A stretch of DNA of 64,000 nt from Erysipelotrichaceae bacterium (GCA_017404785.1 JAFRBQ010000017.1:1-64000); one strand, 5' to 3'; shown: positions 7,814-16,699, counted from the stretch's first letter. The notes: generated by a model not told the origin, from the letters alone. Numbers and translations are program-made.

Positions 7814-8650
7814 ATGTCCACTAAAAAGATCGTGATCATTGTCCTTTCGATCCTGTCTGTACTTGGGATCTGCTGCTTCAATGCTGTAAAGGCCAATCCC
7901 AATCAGCTAAGAGTCAGACAAGAGACCATCAGATCAGCCAAAATAAGTGAAGATCTGGACGGTTTTCTCATCGTCTTTTTTTCCGATATGAATTATGGCG
8001 AGTTCTTTGATCGAAACAAGCTCGACAGACTGTGCAAAACGATCAACAGCTTTTCTCCCGATCTTATCGTCTTCGGTGGCGATCTGCTCGATGAGATTGA
8101 GACGCCAATGTCCCAGGAAGAAAGAGACAGAGTGCAGGAAGGACTCGGCTCATTAAAAGCCCGCTATGGCAAGTTTGCCGTCCTGGGTGATGAGGATATG
8201 CTTTCAAGAGAAAAAGTCACCAACATTCTTGAAGAAGCGCAGTTTACGATCCTGGACAATGAAGCCAGGACCATCGGTGTATCTGCCGATGCCTGTTTCA
8301 GTATCATCGGTTTGCAGAACTGCAAGAACGGTACTCCTGATCTGTCTGTTTTAAGCAGTGTCAATACTGCAGACTATTCCTTCCTTTTCTCTCATTGCCC
8401 GGATCTTTTTGATGAAGTCAGAAACTATGATGTCGATCACATGTGTGCCGGACACAGCCGCAATGGCCAGGTCTATATCCCGCTGATAAACTTCTTCTAT
8501 CGTGATGCAGGATGTCAGAAATACTATCGGGGCAAGTCCACCAGAAACGGCACAACGCTCGATATAAGCAATGGCGTCGGACAGAATGGCTACAACATCA
8601 GACTAAACAGCGATCCCGAGATCGTGCTTTATAAACTCAAGTCCAGATGA
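7814..8650 (+). CDS. membrane-anchored metallophosphoesterase family protein, altered active site
   Basis: A 278-residue protein with an N-terminal membrane segment (about 5-24) and a calcineurin-like phosphoesterase fold (YaeI-like branch). IVFGGDLLDE is intact. The other metal-ligand motifs are changed: SDLHxG reads SDMNYGEF, GNHE/D reads LGDEDM, and GHTHGGQ reads GHSRNGQ. SHCPD remains. Loss of several His/Asn ligands suggests weak activity, different metal use or a non-catalytic role. It has a leaderless promoter and stands alone, convergent with the T7SS-like operon, whose last stop lies 1 nt from its own. Confidence 0.75.
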   Translation: MSTKKIVIIVLSILSVLGICCFNAVKANPNQLRVRQETIRSAKISEDLDGFLIVFFSDMNYGEFFDRNKLDRLCKTINSFSPDLIVFGGDLLDEIETPMSQEERDRVQEGLGSLKARYGKFAVLGDEDMLSREKVTNILEEAQFTILDNEARTIGVSADACFSIIGLQNCKNGTPDLSVLSSVNTADYSFLFSHCPDLFDEVRNYDVDHMCAGHSRNGQVYIPLINFFYRDAGCQKYYRGKSTRNGTTLDISNGVGQNGYNIRLNSDPEIVLYKLKSR

Positions 8651-8651
8651 T

Positions 8652-8888
8652 TCAGATATTGAAGACATAAAGCAGGATGAACCTGCAGATATTGAACTGT
8701 ATAAGAGGAAGATCTTCATTAAGGAAGATCTTTTTTTCAGGATCATAGATCACGATATCCTTGAAATCCATATCACAGATCTCCCCAAGAAGTGAAAAGT
8801 TTTCTCTGAAGCTCAGCCTTTCATCAAAGGCACATTCAAGGTTTCTGTTATCCGAAATGAACCTGAAACGGATCATGATCTCATGCAT
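8652..8888 (-). CDS. small T7SS-operon protein, candidate YukD/EsaB-like
   Basis: A 78-residue acidic protein, last gene of the WXG100/EssC operon. The start ATG 8888 overlaps the EssC stop and has GAGGAG 9 nt upstream; MIRFRF at 8876 is an alternative start. Alternating beta-type residues (MIRFRFIS, DIVIYD, LIQFNI) and size fit the ubiquitin-like YukD/EsaB proteins of type VIIb systems, but sequence similarity is not obvious, so that is inference from position and size. No membrane segment is certain, though the last 15 residues are hydrophobic. Confidence 0.6.
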   Translation of the reverse strand: MHEIMIRFRFISDNRNLECAFDERLSFRENFSLLGEICDMDFKDIVIYDPEKKIFLNEDLPLIQFNICRFILLYVFNI

Positions 8889-11800
8889 GGCGCAGACTCC
8901 TCAAAACGCGGTTTTCTCCGGCATGGACATAGAGCGCTTCATAACTTTTAAGATCGTTTTTCAGTCCGCTTATGAACAGTCGCTGCTGGAAAAGTCCCGG
9001 CCCCAGAAACAGGATGTCGTTCCTATGGTTTTTCATCAGGGCGTTATCATATACTTCGATATTCAGTTCTCCATAAGCCTCTTTATATACTTCAAGCAGC
9101 TTTTCATCGTAGGAAGTGATCAGAAGATCCTGACTGCCATAGACAGCCTTTCGATCTTCCATATCATAGCCAAGCAGGAATCCTTCTGCAGATCTATGAG
9201 GTATAAAGTCTTCCGGAATATGAGGGATGATGCTTTCGACCTCTTTTTCCTGATCGATGAAATCCTCAACCATGATCGGGACAAACGGGATCAGTTCTTC
9301 ATTATAATAGAAACAGTTGCCTTTATAGCGGCTTGAACTGCCAAAGAAATAGGCCAGATCGCTTTTCTCAAGGCAGTTGATCATGATCCTGTTTCTGAAA
9401 CTGTTGATAAGCTTGAAACTGATCTGGACGGATCTCGTGAAGAAGAGAAAATTGAAACGCATGTTCTCGCTTCTTCTGAGCAGTCTGATCAGATAATCCA
9501 GATAATCATCACTGTAGGAAAGAAGGCAGTTCAGATCTTCGATCACAAGACAAAGATCCTCGTCATTTCCAAGCAGAAACCGGAAAAGATACATGATGTC
9601 TTCATCCTGGTCATACAGCAGAGAATCCGATATGAAAGGACCCTTTCTTCTTTCGTTACCGATGAAGATAACTTTTCTTCTGTTTTCATTCAGACAGTTA
9701 AGAAAGGAATTCACTTCCTTCTTGCGGTCGCTATAGATCAGAAGATTGTCCGTCAGATCATATCTCAACAGTTCGTTTGTATCGTTAAGATAATCATCAC
9801 CGATACCGATGATGAAGCGATCTTTTTCATCTGCGTCCTTTCTTAAAAGCGGCTGTGGCGGAAGAAATTTAAGCTCCGGGATCTCAGGTTTTATCTGTGA
9901 TGTCACTTCATTGATCCTGTCCACAAAGAAAGCTGCTTCCGAGATCGAGATGTCCCTGCTCAGACGCTTGCTGGAAAGCCTATTGAGCTGATGATCTAAC
10001 AGACTTACTTCAAATGGTTCGTTATCATCGATAGCCTTTTTCGAATAGATGCTTCTGGCTTTGATGAGACTTTCTTCGACACGGAGATAGAATGATCCCG
10101 GTTCATTAAGATAAGCTGCTTCCTTGCTTCTGATGAGATCATCGGAATCCTTCTCCTCAAAGACTTTCAGGGCGATCTTGAATCTTGAATTGGAAAAGAT
10201 CTCTTCATCGATGTTGCCGGAAGGTTTCTGCGTAGCCAGGATGAGATGAACACCCAGACTTCTACCGATCCTGGAGATCGAGATCAGCTGTCTGATCTGT
10301 TCGGGATTCTCTTTCTTCAGTTCTGCGAATTCATCCACAACGATCAGCAGGTGAGCGATCTTTTCTTCATAGGTGCTGTTAAGATAATCATCGAGATTCA
10401 TGATCGAAGTATTGTTCAAGGCAGAGACCTTTTTGAACAGAAACTGTCTTCTGCGGCATTCATTATTCAGAGCGATGATCATCCCTTCAATTACGTTGTT
10501 TTCAAGATTGGAGACGGCAGCGATGATGTGTGGAAGACTTTTCCCTTTGCTGGTCAGGGATTCTCTGATCCCTCCGCCTTTGTAGTCGATCAGAACGATA
10601 TTGAGATACTCCGGTGAATACCTGATACATAACGAAAGCAATAAAGACACGATCAGTTCGGATTTCCCTGAACCGGTAGTTCCGCCGATCAGGCCATGAG
10701 GCCCCTGCCCCTTTTCGTGAAGATCGAAACTCAGAAGCTGATCATCAAGATAGGCAAAGTCAGCCTGCAGTTTCTGAGGTCTTTCTTCGTAGCTTTTTCT
10801 GATATCAAGATCCTTAAAAACGCTCATGAAGGAATAACTGTTCCTTCTGATGAAAAGAGAACTGTAGTTGCGCAGGATATCAAAGATCTTTCCTTTGTCG
10901 AAATCTTCTTCGATATGGGTAAAATGTTCAACTGTTTTGCCTTTAAGATATCCGTCATTGTTGAGATATTCGATAACACAGTCCGAATCCTTATAGATGT
11001 CTTCTTTTCTGAACGAAAAATAGATCACTCTGATATCTGCGTTGGTGAAGACGTAATCGAATTTCCGGTCCATGAAGATCACCAGCGGATGATCATATTT
11101 CTTCTGATCGGCACTGATGAGCTCTCTGAGATCTTTAAAGAAAAGACGTTTCTGCTGAAAATAAAGATGCGGGAGATCGTAATAGTCTTCGATCATACCC
11201 GGATCATCGGAGCAGATCCCGATCGACAGATCTTGGAAGTGATGTTTATACGCAAGTTCCAGAATGAATCTTTCAAAGAAATAGCGTTTTCTTTCTTTCT
11301 TGGAGATGATCGTCGTGATCCTGTTTTCCTTTAACGAATATAGAAACGGGAAACCGCTGATATCAGACAATTGACGCTTGATCTTCCTTAGTCTGCCATT
11401 GATATCTCTGTCACTACTTTCGCTGTACTCAAGATCCATCTTCAGACTTCTGAAACCGAGACTGATCGTCAGGAAATCCTCAGCCTGTCTGTGCAGATAG
11501 AAGACCTCACTTCGCAGATTATTCAAGGAAAAATAACGCTTTGTGTTCTCCTCAAGGAAACTTTCGATCCTTCTTTTCAGATCGACTTCATACTCATCAA
11601 GATAATCTAGATATGTATCTTTGAAGATCTTCAGTTCAATGGCAAACTTTCTTCTTTCATGCAGATGAAAGATCACAGGTAAAACGATACCGGTCAAAGA
11701 CATTGCGATCAGAGAAATGAAGTATGTCAGGGAATTCCTGACATTCTGATTATTGGCCAGCGCATTGGTGTAACTCAGATAGGCTGAAGCACCGATCACC

Positions 11801-12498
11801 ATCGACATCACGGTATTGGGAAGAATGGTCTTTATGATCGGGGTATTCTGCCTGTCTTCAGGAGGTTTATATTCTTCGATCTTTTCAATGGAAAGTTCAG
11901 GATATGCTTCCGGCAGGTAATAGCGCTGCTCCACTTTTCTCAAAGAATACCTGATGGATTTGCTATCAGGTTTGAATCTTTCCAGATGATTCTCGATCAG
12001 AAAATCATTGACATAGATGAAACTTTCAAAATAGACGAACCTGAAACTCAGCATTTCTACAAGATCGCCATCCAGTAATCTGTGACCGTCATAATCCCTG
12101 TGATTGACAATCACCGGATAGTTGGCTTTGATGAAACCATCCTTGAGGATCAGATAGCGCTCTTTCAGATAGGCATCCTTAAGAAAGATATCGGCTTTTT
12201 CCGTGCTGGCGGCAATGAAATCTTTCAGACTGTAAAGATGATAAGAATCGATACCTGAAGAAGAATCGTAGACGTAGAGTTCGATCTGATAGAAGTAATC
12301 CATCATGCCGATGGAATAGTCACGGCATTCAAGCCGACAGGTCTTTGAACCATCCGGAAGATAATAACCATTGGAAAGAAAAAGATAAAAACCGTTATTG
12401 CGGAAATAGATCTCAAGCCCTTTGTATCTGAGTTTCTTTTCCCTGTTAAGCCTTCTGAAGATCAGATTGGCTTTATCCGAAATGATTATGAACATCAT
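8881..12498 (-). CDS. essC: EssC/YukBA-type FtsK/SpoIIIE ATPase of a type VII secretion system
   Basis: A 1205-residue membrane ATPase, the motor of type VIIb secretion. Residues 1-~210 form the FHA-like cytosolic part. Two membrane segments follow at about 236-275 (around MSMVIGASAYLSY and ISLIAMSLTGIVLP). The first FtsK domain is intact: Walker A GGTTGSGKS at 605-613, Walker B LLIVVDEFAEL near 720, and ILATQKPSG. The second domain keeps a Walker-B-like LCLVIEDLNCLL, but its P-loop position reads IYSDRKKEV, and the third domain lacks a P-loop and is short. Typical EssC proteins are ~1480 residues with three ATPase modules, so this is a shortened, probably one-motor version. ATGA overlap with the upstream lipoprotein gene shows tight coupling. 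Confidence 0.88.
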   Translation of the reverse strand: MMFIIISDKANLIFRRLNREKKLRYKGLEIYFRNNGFYLFLSNGYYLPDGSKTCRLECRDYSIGMMDYFYQIELYVYDSSSGIDSYHLYSLKDFIAASTEKADIFLKDAYLKERYLILKDGFIKANYPVIVNHRDYDGHRLLDGDLVEMLSFRFVYFESFIYVNDFLIENHLERFKPDSKSIRYSLRKVEQRYYLPEAYPELSIEKIEEYKPPEDRQNTPIIKTILPNTVMSMVIGASAYLSYTNALANNQNVRNSLTYFISLIAMSLTGIVLPVIFHLHERRKFAIELKIFKDTYLDYLDEYEVDLKRRIESFLEENTKRYFSLNNLRSEVFYLHRQAEDFLTISLGFRSLKMDLEYSESSDRDINGRLRKIKRQLSDISGFPFLYSLKENRITTIISKKERKRYFFERFILELAYKHHFQDLSIGICSDDPGMIEDYYDLPHLYFQQKRLFFKDLRELISADQKKYDHPLVIFMDRKFDYVFTNADIRVIYFSFRKEDIYKDSDCVIEYLNNDGYLKGKTVEHFTHIEEDFDKGKIFDILRNYSSLFIRRNSYSFMSVFKDLDIRKSYEERPQKLQADFAYLDDQLLSFDLHEKGQGPHGLIGGTTGSGKSELIVSLLLSLCIRYSPEYLNIVLIDYKGGGIRESLTSKGKSLPHIIAAVSNLENNVIEGMIIALNNECRRRQFLFKKVSALNNTSIMNLDDYLNSTYEEKIAHLLIVVDEFAELKKENPEQIRQLISISRIGRSLGVHLILATQKPSGNIDEEIFSNSRFKIALKVFEEKDSDDLIRSKEAAYLNEPGSFYLRVEESLIKARSIYSKKAIDDNEPFEVSLLDHQLNRLSSKRLSRDISISEAAFFVDRINEVTSQIKPEIPELKFLPPQPLLRKDADEKDRFIIGIGDDYLNDTNELLRYDLTDNLLIYSDRKKEVNSFLNCLNENRRKVIFIGNERRKGPFISDSLLYDQDEDIMYLFRFLLGNDEDLCLVIEDLNCLLSYSDDYLDYLIRLLRRSENMRFNFLFFTRSVQISFKLINSFRNRIMINCLEKSDLAYFFGSSSRYKGNCFYYNEELIPFVPIMVEDFIDQEKEVESIIPHIPEDFIPHRSAEGFLLGYDMEDRKAVYGSQDLLITSYDEKLLEVYKEAYGELNIEVYDNALMKNHRNDILFLGPGLFQQRLFISGLKNDLKSYEALYVHAGENRVLRSLRHA

Positions 12499-14360
12499 TG
12501 TGTTGAGACCAGGACGTTGACATAGGTAATGTATTTATCGTCCCTGGTATGGACCTGAATTTTAGTACTGCCTGGAGAGACCGGTTTGATCAGACCATTT
12601 GAAACCGTAGCGATCGAAGTGTCGAGACTGCTGTAGACAAGTTCATCTTTCTGATAACCTTCCGGAACAGATAATACTTCGATCTGAAAGACTTCGTCAT
12701 TTTTGAGAACTTCCGCATATGAATTAAGGACGATCCTGGTCGATTTGACTTCATCCATTGTCGTTATGATCGGACGGCTGTTTCTGGTGCATTTCTTGAC
12801 GAAATGGCCATCCTCGATATGCGAGAGATTGTTGAAAATCTGATTATCTTCATCAAGGATACTGTAGGTCTTACTGAAACCATATCTGGCCATCTGCGTT
12901 TTTGAAGTGTTGATGATCAGATCGAGCAGGTAGTAAAGAGAAAGATCTCCACAGACCTTTACATCCGGATTGCCATCACTCAGCTCCTGCAGAGTAGACA
13001 AGGCATAGGCACTGCTTTCACTTTGCACATCGCCGTTTTCATCATATAGATGAAGAGTGCTCTTTACCAGCGCTCTGACACCTCCGTCAAGTTCCACATC
13101 GGCGATCCTGAATGTCGCTGCTTCAAGATTCACATTAAGTCCCAGCGCTGCCTTGGCTGAAGCCTGAATGATCGCATCGAGATCCCTGTCAGTATCGTTG
13201 ATGAAACGCACATTTCCGTTTCTGGTCTCAAAGCCAACGCTGTGACTGTTGTAGAGAACCAGTTCGGCCTTGCCTGATACATACAGTTTGATAAGCAGAT
13301 CAAGATTCAGGAAAGCTGTCGGTACATTCGGGATCGGGGTCTTGATCTGACAGATCGGGATCGTGGCTTCAACTTCATCCTTCTGTTTCTCAATGATCGA
13401 AGAGATCATGCTGGTGAAAGATGATGAATCCACGTCCTTCAGTTTCAGATGATAGTTTCCATAACGGCCGATCGAGGCTCCTATTTTTTCAGTTGTCTTG
13501 AAGGAGAGATTGAAGTAGCAGTTCTTCACATCGTTTTCTTCATAAAACCATTTAAAGACCGGCTTGACATTGTGCAGCGAAAGATCGCCATAGATGTTCA
13601 CACCGTCATTGTTTCGGGAGATGTGCACATCGATACCGGACTTGTTCAGCGTATAGGAGATCCTGAAACCTTCCGAATTGAAGCTGTGGTTGTTTGAAGC
13701 CAGCAGATTGAATTTTTCATTGACGTAAGATGTATTTTCATACTCATCACCATATGGGATCACTTCCGCTTCTTCAAAATTGATATAGAAGGAATCGGCC
13801 ATCGAAAAATAGGAAAAGACATCTTCAAATCCCACTTCTTTCAAAGTGATCTTCTCATCTTCTTTTGTCACAAGTCTGTAACCTTCATCCGTATAGATAA
13901 GATCCCCATCTTCCAGTTCTTCATCAGGGTCCTTAAGCTCTTTTCTGTACTTATAGTCAAACCCCGGTTCGATCTGTTTACTGTTAAGATAATCTGCAGT
14001 TTTATCGATAATGATCTCACCTTCGCTTTCGGTAACGATCTGTTTTTCCTTTATATCCGCAGCTATGATCCCTTTACTCTTCAGCGAATCAAAATCATCA
14101 TCTTCATCTAAAAGTTCACAGATGATCCTACTCAGATCCGCAAAGGAAAAATCATCTTCCAGTTTTTCTTCATATATCGTCACACCCCAGGCCTTCAGGC
14201 CTTCGATGTTTTCTTCCATTACTGTACTGATTCCTATGCCCGCTTTGACAGCCAGCGTATTGAGAAAGTCTTTAAGCAGATACGCCGGCCTTGTCTTACA
14301 GGCAGTGCAGGTAACGATAAGTAAAAAGCCTGTAAGACAAATGCGTAGCTTCTTAATCAA
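12495..14360 (-). CDS. T7SS-operon lipoprotein-like protein with C-terminal Big2 domain
   Basis: About 620 residues, not recognised as any core T7SS subunit. From TTG 14360 the N-terminus is a good lipoprotein-type signal (MIKKLRICLTGF...CTAC), although the lipobox is not ideal; an in-frame TTG at 14393 gives 11 more residues. TTG 14360 overlaps the upstream WXG100 stop (TTGATTAA), implying coupling. The middle is acidic and beta-rich (FEEAEVIPYGDEY, NNDGVNIYGDLSLHNV). The last ~80 residues read as a bacterial Ig-like Big2 fold (SSLDTSIATVSNGLIKPVSP). It probably sits on the outer membrane face and could replace exterior parts such as EsaA (inference). Confidence 0.65.
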   Translation of the reverse strand: MIKKLRICLTGFLLIVTCTACKTRPAYLLKDFLNTLAVKAGIGISTVMEENIEGLKAWGVTIYEEKLEDDFSFADLSRIICELLDEDDDFDSLKSKGIIAADIKEKQIVTESEGEIIIDKTADYLNSKQIEPGFDYKYRKELKDPDEELEDGDLIYTDEGYRLVTKEDEKITLKEVGFEDVFSYFSMADSFYINFEEAEVIPYGDEYENTSYVNEKFNLLASNNHSFNSEGFRISYTLNKSGIDVHISRNNDGVNIYGDLSLHNVKPVFKWFYEENDVKNCYFNLSFKTTEKIGASIGRYGNYHLKLKDVDSSSFTSMISSIIEKQKDEVEATIPICQIKTPIPNVPTAFLNLDLLIKLYVSGKAELVLYNSHSVGFETRNGNVRFINDTDRDLDAIIQASAKAALGLNVNLEAATFRIADVELDGGVRALVKSTLHLYDENGDVQSESSAYALSTLQELSDGNPDVKVCGDLSLYYLLDLIINTSKTQMARYGFSKTYSILDEDNQIFNNLSHIEDGHFVKKCTRNSRPIITTMDEVKSTRIVLNSYAEVLKNDEVFQIEVLSVPEGYQKDELVYSSLDTSIATVSNGLIKPVSPGSTKIQVHTRDDKYITYVNVLVSTQ

Positions 14361-14652
14361 AGCTCGATGCGTTAGCAACGATCGTTGATTCAAGAGAATC
14401 GTAATCAGATACCGTTGAATCTAGAAATTTGGCATAGGATTCGATAACTTCTGATTCATCGATGAATCTGGTCGCAAAACGGTCAAAACGATTCAGAAGA
14501 ACTTCTTCGCCATCGGATTGCCAGATGCTGTTGATCTCATGCATGGCTTTGGAGACTGATGAGAGGATGTCATCCAAGGCGGCATTGTAGTTTCTGATCT
14601 GTGAAGCACAGTCGCTTAGTTCACTTAACGCGATATTTAGCTCATTGTTCAT
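14353..14652 (-). CDS. WXG100-family protein with WxS turn
   Basis: A 99-residue, two-helix protein in the EsxA/EsxB size class. The helix turn reads SIWQSDGEE, so the classic Trp-x-Gly is Trp-x-Ser with the Gly two residues later. A C-terminal YxxxD/E-like export signal is plausible around SYAKFLDSTVSDYDSLE. AGGAGG lies 8 nt before ATG 14652. Second gene of the operon, 11 nt after the first WXG100 gene; the two probably form a heterodimer and are the secreted substrates or structural co-factors. Confidence 0.8.
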   Translation of the reverse strand: MNNELNIALSELSDCASQIRNYNAALDDILSSVSKAMHEINSIWQSDGEEVLLNRFDRFATRFIDESEVIESYAKFLDSTVSDYDSLESTIVANASSFD

Positions 14653-14663
14653 AGTTTACCTCC

Positions 14664-14960
14664 TTATCTTAGACGACTCGCACGGGCGTAGATCTCCTCC
14701 TGTGTCTCCCGATAGGCACGAGCTGAATTGCGCAGAAAATCTGCGTACTGCCTCATGATGATCGAGATCTGCCTGAGGTCATCTTCAAATGTCCTGATCT
14801 GGTTGACAAAAGCCGTATTATCTTTGCCTTTCCAGGAAGCAGACATTTTGTCGACTTGATTGTAGATAGCCTGAAAGGTGCGGTCATAGTCCTGATTGGC
14901 ATTCTCAATAAAGCCTGCAGTGGATTCGAGCCTCTCCGGCTCAACCATTATTTTCCTCAT
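14664..14960 (-). CDS. WXG100-family protein EsxA-like
   Basis: A 98-residue helical hairpin protein with a canonical MSASWKGKD turn at about 39-47 and long amphipathic helices, typical of EsxA-type substrates. ATG 14960 follows AGGAGG at 10-11 nt; an internal ATG (MVEPERL, 14948) is less well placed. First gene of the T7SS-like operon. Its leader contains the block shared with the Rpn gene. The C-terminal RAYRETQEEIYARA could serve as the YxxxD/E-type signal. Confidence 0.87.
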   Translation of the reverse strand: MRKIMVEPERLESTAGFIENANQDYDRTFQAIYNQVDKMSASWKGKDNTAFVNQIRTFEDDLRQISIIMRQYADFLRNSARAYRETQEEIYARASRLR

Positions 14961-14966
14961 AAAACT

Positions 14967-15013
14967 TTTTTCCTCCTATTCTTTATGAGCCGAAAATGGT
15001 TGTTTTTCCTACC
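14967..15013 (-). promoter_or_regulatory. T7SS operon promoter/5' UTR block (copy of the Rpn block)
   Basis: Minus strand GGTAGGAA, 14 nt, then GGCTCATAAAGAATAGGAGG plus AAAAA. TAGGAA to CATAAA spacing is 18 bp. It is identical in both conserved segments and in spacing to 4393-4439, while the 14-nt spacers differ. Confidence 0.6.
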
Positions 15014-15033
15014 AGAATTTTTCCGGAAATATG

Positions 15034-15058
15034 AAAAAAGCGGGAAAAGTTCCCGCTT
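15034..15058 (-). terminator. terminator of the nitroreductase gene
   Basis: AAGCGGGAA and TTCCCGCTT form a 9-bp stem with a 3-nt loop. On the minus strand it ends in TTTTTT. Confidence 0.75.
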
Positions 15059-15083
15059 TATGAAAAAATTTTCTTTTTTAAGC

Positions 15084-15611
15084 CTATTTTATGTTGAGTA
15101 TCTCATCAAGCTGCTTGCGTGGACGAACACCCAATTCGCCGTTTTTCTTTCCGATGGCAATCACCGCCATGATCTCTTCCTCTTCAGGAATATCAAAGTA
15201 TTTTCTTAAGGCATCCGCATCTCTGATACCCATGACCAGCGTGTCATAACCCAGTTCGCTCGCCTTCAGCATCAGCAGCATGTTCTGCAGACCCAGATCA
15301 TAGGCACCCCATAGATCACCTTCTTTGGCCATCGTGCCGTCAGTTCCTTTTCCCGAAAGTTTGCCAAGAAAAGTCGTAACGATATAGGCGGCATTCTTTG
15401 AAGATCTCTGGTTGTATTCAGGAAGTGTGTCAAAGACACCTTTGACAGCCTCGTCGCTCAAAGAAACATAGTAGCGTCCCGTCTGGGTATTCTTCCATGA
15501 CGGAGCCAGCTGAGCTGTAGTGATGATCAATCTGATCTCGTCTTCACTGATCCTTCCTTCAACATAGCTGCGGCAGCTTCTTCTGCTTCTTACTAACTCA
15601 TCAAATTTCAT
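15084..15611 (-). CDS. nitroreductase family protein
   Basis: A 175-residue FMN-dependent oxidoreductase-type protein. The N-terminal RRSCRSYVEGRISEDE is the classic flavin-phosphate-binding start of the family, and APSWKNTQTGRYYV and DLGLQNMLLMLKASELGYDTLVMG follow in order. It probably works as a homodimer in the cytoplasm on nitro or quinone compounds; the substrate cannot be read from sequence. GGAG lies 10 nt before ATG 15611, and the gene is 2 nt from the aldose epimerase stop, so they are co-transcribed and end at the 15034-15058 terminator. Confidence 0.88.
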   Translation of the reverse strand: MKFDELVRSRRSCRSYVEGRISEDEIRLIITTAQLAPSWKNTQTGRYYVSLSDEAVKGVFDTLPEYNQRSSKNAAYIVTTFLGKLSGKGTDGTMAKEGDLWGAYDLGLQNMLLMLKASELGYDTLVMGIRDADALRKYFDIPEEEEIMAVIAIGKKNGELGVRPRKQLDEILNIK

Positions 15612-15613
15612 AT

Positions 15614-16561
15614 TTATTCTACTCCTTCCAGTACATAACGCATATAATGACAGGCTTTTTCGCCTTTTCTTAAGATAGGCAGGATGTATTTATCGCCATA
15701 GTTGATACCGTTTGGGAAGAACTGACATTCAAGTGCCAGACCGCCATAATTCCCATATGGCACGCCTTCCTTGCCGGTATCGGTATTCAGACCTGAAGCG
15801 GTAAACAGATGCATATCCGGAAGATCCGAATAGACAGACAGCTTCAGTTTGTCATTCTTTAATTCTGCCATGAGCTTATCGCCCATCGTCTCCCAGACAT
15901 AGTTATTATCTATATTGTTTATTCTGGAAAGATTGTCTCCCACACGGGTAAATTCTGTGAAATCATATGGTGTATCCTTGACATCTCTTACTTCATCAAG
16001 TGTAAGAGCCACTTCATTGACCGGTGCATACCTGTCAGTATTGATATGCAGATACTCATCAAGAATTGTCTTGTCACCGAGATTGAAATATGTATGGTTG
16101 GTCATATTGAACAGTGTATCTTCATCAGCTTCACCACTGTATTCCCATAATAATGTGTTCTTATCTATTTTGTATCTGATCTGAGCTTTCAGATTTCCCG
16201 GAAAGCCCTGTTCGCCATCCTTTGACAGATAAGAGAAAACCACCTCATCATCGCTCTTGGATACAAGATCCCAGTGTTTGAAGGCAAAACCTTCTTTTCC
16301 GCCACCATGAAGCTGGTTGCCATGGTCGTTGACAGTCAACTGAATATGTTTTCCATTCAGCATAAACGATCCGTTTTCGATCCTGTTGGCATTGCGGCCA
16401 ATACTGGCACCAAGGTTGAAAGCGTTCCTTAAGTAGGCATCATCATCATTGTAGCCAAGTACGATATCCTGGCCTGTCTTCTTGTCGATGAATCTTACCA
16501 GCGTCGCTCCCAGTTCACTTACTTCAACTTTCAGAAACTCATTCTCAAGTACATATCGCAT
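15614..16561 (-). CDS. galM: aldose 1-epimerase (galactose mutarotase), with out-of-frame lipoprotein leader
   Basis: From ATG 16561 the 315-residue product covers the GalM fold: GASIGRNANRI, HGNQLHGGGKEG (catalytic His region), NMTNHTYFNL (catalytic His), and the conserved Glu in ALECQFFPNG. AGGAGG lies 8 nt upstream of ATG 16561. The frame stays open to 16672 and beyond, encoding an acidic linker (KEEATDTQTDDNKEDE) and LPGCS. Further upstream, ATG 16709 followed by seven A (16700-16706) would read a perfect lipoprotein signal if one A were removed. So the cytosolic form from 16561 is certain as an option, and a lipoprotein form would need slippage or a 6-A allele. Confidence 0.85.
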   Translation of the reverse strand: MRYVLENEFLKVEVSELGATLVRFIDKKTGQDIVLGYNDDDAYLRNAFNLGASIGRNANRIENGSFMLNGKHIQLTVNDHGNQLHGGGKEGFAFKHWDLVSKSDDEVVFSYLSKDGEQGFPGNLKAQIRYKIDKNTLLWEYSGEADEDTLFNMTNHTYFNLGDKTILDEYLHINTDRYAPVNEVALTLDEVRDVKDTPYDFTEFTRVGDNLSRINNIDNNYVWETMGDKLMAELKNDKLKLSVYSDLPDMHLFTASGLNTDTGKEGVPYGNYGGLALECQFFPNGINYGDKYILPILRKGEKACHYMRYVLEGVE

Positions 16562-16699
16562 ATTATTGACCTCCTGCTCATCTTCTTTATTATCATCAGT
16601 CTGCGTATCAGTTGCTTCTTCTTTAAGATCCCTATCGCCTTTAACACTGCAACCCGGTAGATTTAAGATCATTGCCGATGCAAGTATTAATGCGAACAG

